Source of the DNA: a virus
Virus record (IMG/VR): IMGVR_UViG_3300047562_003189
Span: 1-29,886 of that record
Reading direction: 5' to 3' (one strand)
DNA length: 29,886 bases
Part shown: positions 27,001 to 29,886 of the stretch, piece by piece
Position numbering within the stretch: the first letter of the stretch is position 1
How the letters are laid out: each line of letters opens with the position of its first letter
The notes under the pieces: model-generated
What the model was told of the DNA's origin: nothing
Database searches by the model: none
The model's input: the letters and a program-made list of their open reading frames with translations, nothing else
Translations under genes and position numbers: made by a program

Positions 27001-29886
27001 ATTAAATTCATGAGTTCCAGTTCCAACAGAAGTGAATGTAATATACTGGTTTGTTTTATAATAAAAATCAATATTATCTGTAGAAATACCAACTTGAGAA
27101 AGTTTAAATGAATTACTATCAATTTTTGTGATATAATAATTGGTATTATTTACAAGTCCCCCAATAACAGAATCACTTGTAGAATATTTTACAATTTCTC
27201 CAGAATTAAATCCGTGGTCGGAGATAGAAATACTTCCTAAAGATGTACTAACTCCAGAAGAAGTTACTGTTCTTTTTTTATTCTCATAATTTAATCCCTC
27301 GTCATCAACAACAATTGATGATATAACAGATTTTTTATTATAAGACTCTAATGAATGATTTCCTATGCCGTATGAAGTGAGAGATATTGTATTAACACCA
27401 ACTAAGGAATCGTCAAAAGTGTTATATAATTTTACTGTATTTGAATCGACTAAAGAAACATAATACGTAGAATTTGTGGATATACCTCCGATACTTTGCT
27501 GCCCATCAGTTCGATAGATTATTCTTTCAAAATTTCTAAACTTATGATATGTAGAGAATCCAATGGTATTGTTTAGTAAATCTACTTTACCGGATTTCAA
27601 TTCTGAATTGAAAGTTACTTTATGATCTATTAATTTCATAGATGCTGATGCTCTAGCACCAACACCATTGCCCCCCGATATATTAATTTTTGGGGTTTCT
27701 ATATAATCAAATCCTGGATCAATAATTCTAATTTCCTTTAATGTTCCTTTAACAGAACAGTATGCCGAAGCACCAGTACCAACAAAGTCGGTTATTACTA
27801 AATTGGGTGGATTAATAATATCATATCCAGATCCAGGATTAACTACATCAATCTTTTCTACAGAATCATAATAAATTTTATCATTAGATTTATAATTTAA
27901 TATTTCAACACCATTAACTAATATACCAGTAGTTCCAGGAAGAGTTTCATATACACTTCCATCCTGCACAGGAGGAGCAATTTCTCTTAAAAGTTTTTGT
28001 GAACTTAAATTTTTAGAATAAAAGTTCGCACTGTCTAATCTATTATTAGCAGAATCTTCTTGCCTTACCGTATCTAAATTTAAAAATGAATTAAAGTAAA
28101 TATTTTCTCTACTTTTTGCTATCTTTATATTATCAGCATCAACTACCTTTACAAAATAAACACCAGCATCAAATAGTTCCAAAGTTCCTGGAGTATAATA
28201 TACAGAGTCTCCAGTATAAAGCCCGTGATTTGGAATATTAAAAGTATCTCCGATATAATCTTTACTTACAGTGAAATCTACAGTTTTTCTGTAAGATTCT
28301 ATTGTACTTTCATAAAAAGGTAATGATTGAGACGCAACCAAAGTTTTGTCTCCCATCTTGTAAACATTTTGAACGTCTACAATTTCATTAGACAAGTATG
28401 AATAATTATTTGATTTAAATTTAGATATATTTTTTTGTATTTTATATTTTTTGCTTATATCTAAACTTCCCTGTCCCGTTACGGTTAGTATAGTATCTGC
28501 AGATACGCTAATAATATTAGAAACTACACTAGTACCATCATTCGATACTATAACTATTGGATCCCCATTTTTTAAATTATGTGGAGTTTTTGTAGTCAAA
28601 CGATATGTTTGATTAATAATGATTGGTTCTATTGAAGAAACTTCACTAATACTTGGACTATTGAGAATCCATTCATCTGTTGTAACATCTACTGAGTTTG
28701 TACCTAGAGTTCTGATAATTGCATTACCACCACTTTTAAGATAAAATGTATCCTCGATAGTATCAATATCTTTGAGAACGGAAGTAATTCTTACTTTAAT
28801 AATTTCGCCTGAGTTGGTATTAGATAAACCATAAGCATAAACATTTAAACAAATATCAGTGGTGTCTTCAATCGTTTTTGTTATATTTTGACATCCCAAG
28901 AACTGATTTAAATTTTTTGACGAATATGTTATTATTCCCTCAGTTCCGTCGCTATAGATTACAGATAATTCCCCAGATAATGGGAATCCAACTGTAGAAT
29001 CTACATCTAAAGTAGTTGCTTCAAAAGAAACTTTTCCTATAAGTTTTGTTTTAGGGTGTATTGAAAAATTACCATATAGCGACCCATCAACGATAATGTC
29101 CCTATTATACCCAGCGTCAAAGCTTAATTTATAGTATGTCTTACCAGAATCAGCAAATACTTTTTCTACATTTGAAATTGAAGCATATCCTTTTGTGATC
29201 GTAGTATTATCATATGAATCTTGATTTAATGTAGAATTTTCCAATTCATATGGATCTCCAGAAATAGTTTCGACCACAAGGTCATTTGTAATTTGATATT
29301 GAGCGTCAGATGGACTTATCAGATAATCTTGGGGTTTTATAATCTTTACATCTTCGCCATATAAAACATTAAATAAAATTTTAAAGGATAAATCCGTTCC
29401 TCTTGTTGAATAAAAATCTTTGGATTGTTTTAAAAATAGATATTTGTCCAGTGAACTATAAAATTCTCTATTTTCAAATCCGGGAACAAACTGATACTTA
29501 ATTTTATTAAAAAATTCTTGTAGGAATAAAGAACTTAAATTTATAACCGATTTAGGAGTTCCGTCAGAATTTAGTGCTAAATGGTCACTTGATTCTGTTT
29601 CAGAAAATACTAAGACATCTGGTCTATTATAATTTTGATATGAAGACGTTCCACTAAATCCCCTTACACATCCATAGAAAGACTCTGTAGTCTTACCTGT
29701 GTAGGTGATTATTTCATCGTCAATTTGGATTAATCCATATTGATCAGGGAATCCTATGGTACTTGATACCGGTATTATATCATCTAAGAAACTAATATCC
29801 GCAGTAAGAGTAGTTGATTCTGAATTAGATTTTATAGAATCTAATTTCAAATATTGGTCAATATTTTGAATAATATCTACAGGAGC
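18013..29886 (-). CDS. gp7: Giant gp7-like baseplate wedge protein, 5' end cut by window
   Basis: The frame is open from the right edge, so the true start lies outside. At least 3957 codons are present; a TTG at 29850 is an unlikely start, because APVDIIQNIDQYLKLD is encoded without a stop across it. The segment SKDFYSTRGTDLSFKILFNV with YGEDVKI (about 29342-29420) matches the C-terminal part of T4 gp7 (YDFYSTKGIEASYKFLFKVL). T4 gp7 has 1032 residues. The rest is a beta-rich repeat array: HGF-tGE-YYI modules, Gly-Tyr repeats, a YHYH-like domain (about 26040-26320), a conserved NLYYQNFSYSLKSRVPYDTW region (near 22680-22740) and a C-terminus ending SPLRYLNYI. It precedes gp8, which in T4 binds gp7. 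The role of the extra regions is unknown; exposure at the baseplate edge is inferred. Confidence 0.9.
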   Translation of the reverse strand, partial: APVDIIQNIDQYLKLDSIKSNSESTTLTADISFLDDIIPVSSTIGFPDQYGLIQIDDEIITYTGKTTESFYGCVRGFSGTSSYQNYNRPDVLVFSETESSDHLALNSDGTPKSVINLSSLFLQEFFNKIKYQFVPGFENREFYSSLDKYLFLKQSKDFYSTRGTDLSFKILFNVLYGEDVKIIKPQDYLISPSDAQYQITNDLVVETISGDPYELENSTLNQDSYDNTTITKGYASISNVEKVFADSGKTYYKLSFDAGYNRDIIVDGSLYGNFSIHPKTKLIGKVSFEATTLDVDSTVGFPLSGELSVIYSDGTEGIITYSSKNLNQFLGCQNITKTIEDTTDICLNVYAYGLSNTNSGEIIKVRITSVLKDIDTIEDTFYLKSGGNAIIRTLGTNSVDVTTDEWILNSPSISEVSSIEPIIINQTYRLTTKTPHNLKNGDPIVIVSNDGTSVVSNIISVSADTILTVTGQGSLDISKKYKIQKNISKFKSNNYSYLSNEIVDVQNVYKMGDKTLVASQSLPFYESTIESYRKTVDFTVSKDYIGDTFNIPNHGLYTGDSVYYTPGTLELFDAGVYFVKVVDADNIKIAKSRENIYFNSFLNLDTVRQEDSANNRLDSANFYSKNLSSQKLLREIAPPVQDGSVYETLPGTTGILVNGVEILNYKSNDKIYYDSVEKIDVVNPGSGYDIINPPNLVITDFVGTGASAYCSVKGTLKEIRIIDPGFDYIETPKINISGGNGVGARASASMKLIDHKVTFNSELKSGKVDLLNNTIGFSTYHKFRNFERIIYRTDGQQSIGGISTNSTYYVSLVDSNTVKLYNTFDDSLVGVNTISLTSYGIGNHSLESYNKKSVISSIVVDDEGLNYENKKRTVTSSGVSTSLGSISISDHGFNSGEIVKYSTSDSVIGGLVNNTNYYITKIDSNSFKLSQVGISTDNIDFYYKTNQYITFTSVGTGTHEFNYPEITVQVDGNTGIGTTNSDLFKAVVQPIFRGEVSSVYVENSGVGYGSSDIINFNRIPNIELNSGSEGQLIPIINNGRIEQILINNPGKDYNSPPNLTILTNGSGFGAVLTPILEGNKIKSVKIVESGAGYDKNNTFIVVDSAGTGCELDTKLKTWTVNLFEKYYKNITSDDGFITYNLNSNYGLQFTHLYAPRPLREKLYTIDSLGEKLYGQFDLRKSNGFETTSIRHSPIIGWAYDGNPIYGPYGYSKKDGKNSFIDEMKSGYSKIENVSPNRPPFPEGFFVEDYEYKNSSDDTILDEYNGRFCVTPDFPKGVYAYFATIDEQVIDNTNDIFHRYKKPVFPYLIGNYFKSVPNKFNFDRASNQDDIDLNSTKWVRNTSKYNLFDNSTKYPYINTPNSLNQTVNIKYASPGSVENVGIVTGGLNYKVNDKIIFDESDTSGFGFVSKVSRVSGKEVNYVSASSTTIYNMEIYSIEGNGNSLLFESGSPHNFLNTDIVFVSGINTTSTTINGPYNIGVFSNILSVSSPAGIASVSITGVSTYINVSGNLDSSYTKVNDIFLIGNEKVKVLDVDKKSSRIWVLREIDGTVGSAHSFTDLLYELPRRFSINVDNSTLYSNKVNKEIYFNPSESIGIGTISGIGVGTTLTFSNPGVGRSTIFVKTKTLYIPNHNLNTGDELTYFNNGGDSIQVSVTGSISFDLPNESIVYAAKISNDLIGISTVPVGVGSTGTFVGIKTTGSTLYLTGIGTGTYHSFKTNYDVLSGQASKNTVTVSTAQTHGLIDNDYVFMRVNPGISTTFTLKYNDYNRKVLVNPRSFVSAGVNTVTNTISILDHKFETGQKVIHTSELPSSGLGDNQIYYIVVYDKDNIKLSPSYYSSISLSPSIVGITSASYGTLSPINPPIRAYRNSVIDFDLSDSSLSYQNGTQSYSAFELNFYLDSNYTQIFDKSIDGETIEVVKTGRVGIDSTSKVSLSINGNTPEKLYYKLDLIDSEFLPNIKKEVNVDSSVDSNNEIQVLLSEYNGQYKVVSTSTSSFTYNIENQPESLYYDSSVSTLEYETTSINAFGSVSKIDILSKGQRYDKLPKFVTINSSVGTGAILEAFSTSIGKVQKTRINDIGFDFSCDNTLKPNIILPQVLKIEPLNSLDYVGITSVGVGYLTAPKLIIFDGKTKELLDEVDLKYSLGDSYVTILNNTFRLNDTEPTIIPTQNSNGVGISSIAYNNTTKDVTVTLSAEFSIIDSFPFAVNDKVLIENVSVGLNSTGKGFNSKNYNYQLFTLTSVDPNYGGNNATVTYNLGDYIGIEFPGSFDDINSAGRIIPEKYFPQFDIGLKLNRFLKNENLKYFGDATIIGTVDDWDEKIKYLKVSSREILETQKIIQGTSSNTQGIISSALSFDTFANTNAYSKVETGWITETGDLNNNLQRIQDNLYYQNFSYSLKSRVPYDTWENAVGSLNHTAGFKKFSDYQLETFAYSGISTDSISNIDVSVDIDGIANLNCVYDFDLAKENVLRTDSGILTDEITFSSRILTDYFESVSNRVLTIDDISPLFNSNPRDERYSVVHRFQLSDARAQKYITFVRDRRYTSQRQLLILTLLHDDSIGYLNQYGRIETFYDLGSFDFVVEEDQGLILFYPTKYKVNNYDISILAFNLKDNFAGVGSTSLGDIVRLETNTLPVSFEPSTIISIGSSYTSVKALVEIYSSTDQKYQYDEINLVHDGTNIEFLDYGQLSNYSESTRSSLGLGTYYPYFSDDNINVDFIPRAGIGASISTIQISIANTSTTGIGTFDIRYVRFQAVTTSIASSTTPSENIVAEYSNSYYGGYFIVQVSDITNNRTQMSEVVVSNDDIESYFTEFANIETNSTLGEIGTIKDTNSVQLTFTPIPDIETEVKVFYMTLNVFDIINSSNQYNNNTAVSDYGIYYGTENDIARTFELKHKTYPIFERYFDGSSSSVVSTATSSITIENHFFVTGEKLTYSPGEITPYGIPSPIGIASTDFGVGIGTTDKLPSSVYVIKIDENNIKLARNVDDALLTIPKALNITSVGIGSSHLFTSQKQNVKSLILIDNVIQTPVVPSATTTNLSQDLLTIDDVLYANSTTNFFIGELISINNEVMKIESIGIGSTNAIRLLRPWLGTEIANHSIGSTITKISGNYSIVGNKIHFAEAPYGNVPVGSPSNPPDERDWKDISTYSTFQGRTFMRSGIKDTSNESYYRNFIFDDISSEFDGIENTFTLTTNGNNITDIVDENGIVLVNNIFQYPGTQNNYSLSESLGITSITFVGEGISLPTDFNTSGLPGGGIIVSVGSTEGFGYQPLVSAGGTAIVSAAGTIASISIGNSGSGYRSAIDTPSGLVPVSVRVGVATSSTGTPSIHFVGTATVSNGNIVSIAITNPGVGYTSTNPPYVVIDSPISYSDIPLVYGQSSSGIGTKATVDIVVGQDTNVINFEIKNTGYGYEVGNILTIPIGGPTGIPTVSNSSITEFQIYVDAVDEDKFFGWSMGEFEVLDDIQRFFDGRRNVYPLYLNSQLTSIYARKGSLINIQDVLLVFVNDVLQVPGEGYIFNGGSKITFTEPLKPDDNCRILFYKGSGEGIDVIYNDIIETVKPGDQLQLTYDPYVGQTSTLLEDERSVINLLSIDTVETNPYLGPGNTDDLTLTRPINWCRQTEDLIVNGKNETKDRPIYEPSIYPTTNLIQPVGIGSTIIFVENVRPSFNPLNENNNDSQDNITFVPQNSKVSASATAVVSAAGTISSIVIIDGGFGYESVPSVTIQNPIGIGFTASQAVASISSGIVTTITITGISSGYSQENPPSILIEPPSSKTESCRVISYLGDFGSIVGISTVSVGVASTGIVFDFFIPLDSQLRDSSITGVTTVSGIQTGYYFVVSDSNVGNGVTSLNDTGNIVGTTTSFLDGVYQVASVSIAQTSIIGVGTTYIAKVTTSVSNYNGLTGIGYSNYYGNYSWGRIFLKSRGKESQYDAYTGDGYVGISTGTLVKRTSPLRYLNYI
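18575..20065 (-). repeat. Gly-Tyr beta-repeat cluster near the C-terminus of the gp7-like protein
   Basis: At least five copies of the IxNxGxGYxxxPxVxI motif are encoded: ISIGNSGSGYRSAI (near 20000-20050), IAITNPGVGYTSTNPPYVVI (19800-19865), FEIKNTGYGYEVGNILTI (19640-19690), IVIIDGGFGYESVPSVTI (18720-18775) and ITITGISSGYSQENPPSILI (18590-18650). Linkers of the form AxATAVVSAAGTI occur before some copies and resemble those in gp14. Confidence 0.75.
26040..26320 (-). other. YHYH-like domain encoded in the gp7-like gene
   Basis: The encoded protein reads HSPIIGWAYDGNPIYGPYGY, then after a variable stretch DEYNGRFCVTPDFPKGVYAYF. The DGxPIYGPYGY and LDxxNGxxxxTPxxPxGxYxYx parts match the YHYH protein family as I know it. 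Here the terminal YHYH is replaced by YAYF, so both name-giving histidine positions are changed. Family members are secreted or surface proteins of poorly known function. Confidence 0.7.

Noticed and set aside
29848-29850. TTG as start codon of the giant gp7-like protein
   Set aside because: The frame continues upstream to the window edge without a stop, and no ribosome site precedes the TTG. The true start must lie beyond base 29886.
1-29886. tRNA genes, integrase, insertion sequences, attachment sites or auxiliary metabolic genes
   Set aside because: None was seen; almost every base is covered by the structural and packaging genes listed, and the gaps are at most about 81 bases.

Overview
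This window is a block of late virion genes from a T4-type (Tevenvirinae-like) myovirus. It most resembles the marine cyanophage and pelagiphage branch (Kyanoviridae-like). The evidence is direct. The proteins carry recognisable T4 signatures: NNALFVGSTAEL in gp16, a Walker A/Walker B ATPase plus nuclease in gp17, GVEIYYLPRKY in gp14, GDGYIWKYLY in gp8 and DFYSTRG in gp7. The gene order is also T4-like (7-8-...-13-14-15-16-17-18). The DNA is AT-rich, and structural proteins are greatly enlarged by beta-rich repeats, as I recall from Prochlorococcus/Synechococcus myoviruses. No host-specific or auxiliary metabolic gene lies in the window, so the host is inferred only.

All genes lie on the minus strand, so transcription runs from right to left. 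From the right edge: a giant gp7-like baseplate wedge protein (29886-18013, 5' end cut by the window); gp8 baseplate wedge (17988-16435); a 2512-residue DUF4815 tail or baseplate protein (16428-8890); two small ORFs (8886-8659 and 8672-8493); neck proteins gp13 (8470-7616) and gp14 (7612-6209); gp15 tail terminator (6165-5164); gp16 small terminase (5167-4736); a 643-residue mosaic basic protein (4708-2777); gp17 large terminase (2756-1110); a 77-residue two-CxxC protein (1110-877); and the N-terminal part of gp18 tail sheath (795-1, 3' end cut). Coding is almost continuous. The largest gap is about 81 bases (796-876), and several genes overlap by 1-14 bases.

Four T4-like late promoter motifs (NATAAATA on the minus strand) lie upstream of gp8, gp13, the 643-residue protein and gp18. 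They divide the cluster into transcription units: gp8 to the small genes, neck and tail terminator to gp16, mosaic protein to gp17 and the small zinc protein, then sheath. The products should act together: baseplate wedge (gp7, gp8, DUF4815 protein), head-tail neck (gp13, gp14), tail end (gp15), sheath (gp18), and DNA packaging (gp16, gp17).

The unusual content is the elaboration of the T4 core. gp7 has a short T4-like core followed by roughly 3700 residues of repeats and a YHYH-like domain. The same Gly-Tyr beta-repeat occurs in gp7, gp8, gp14 and the DUF4815 protein. One DUF4815 gene sits where T4 has genes 9-12. A mosaic of small basic and cysteine modules separates the two terminase subunits.
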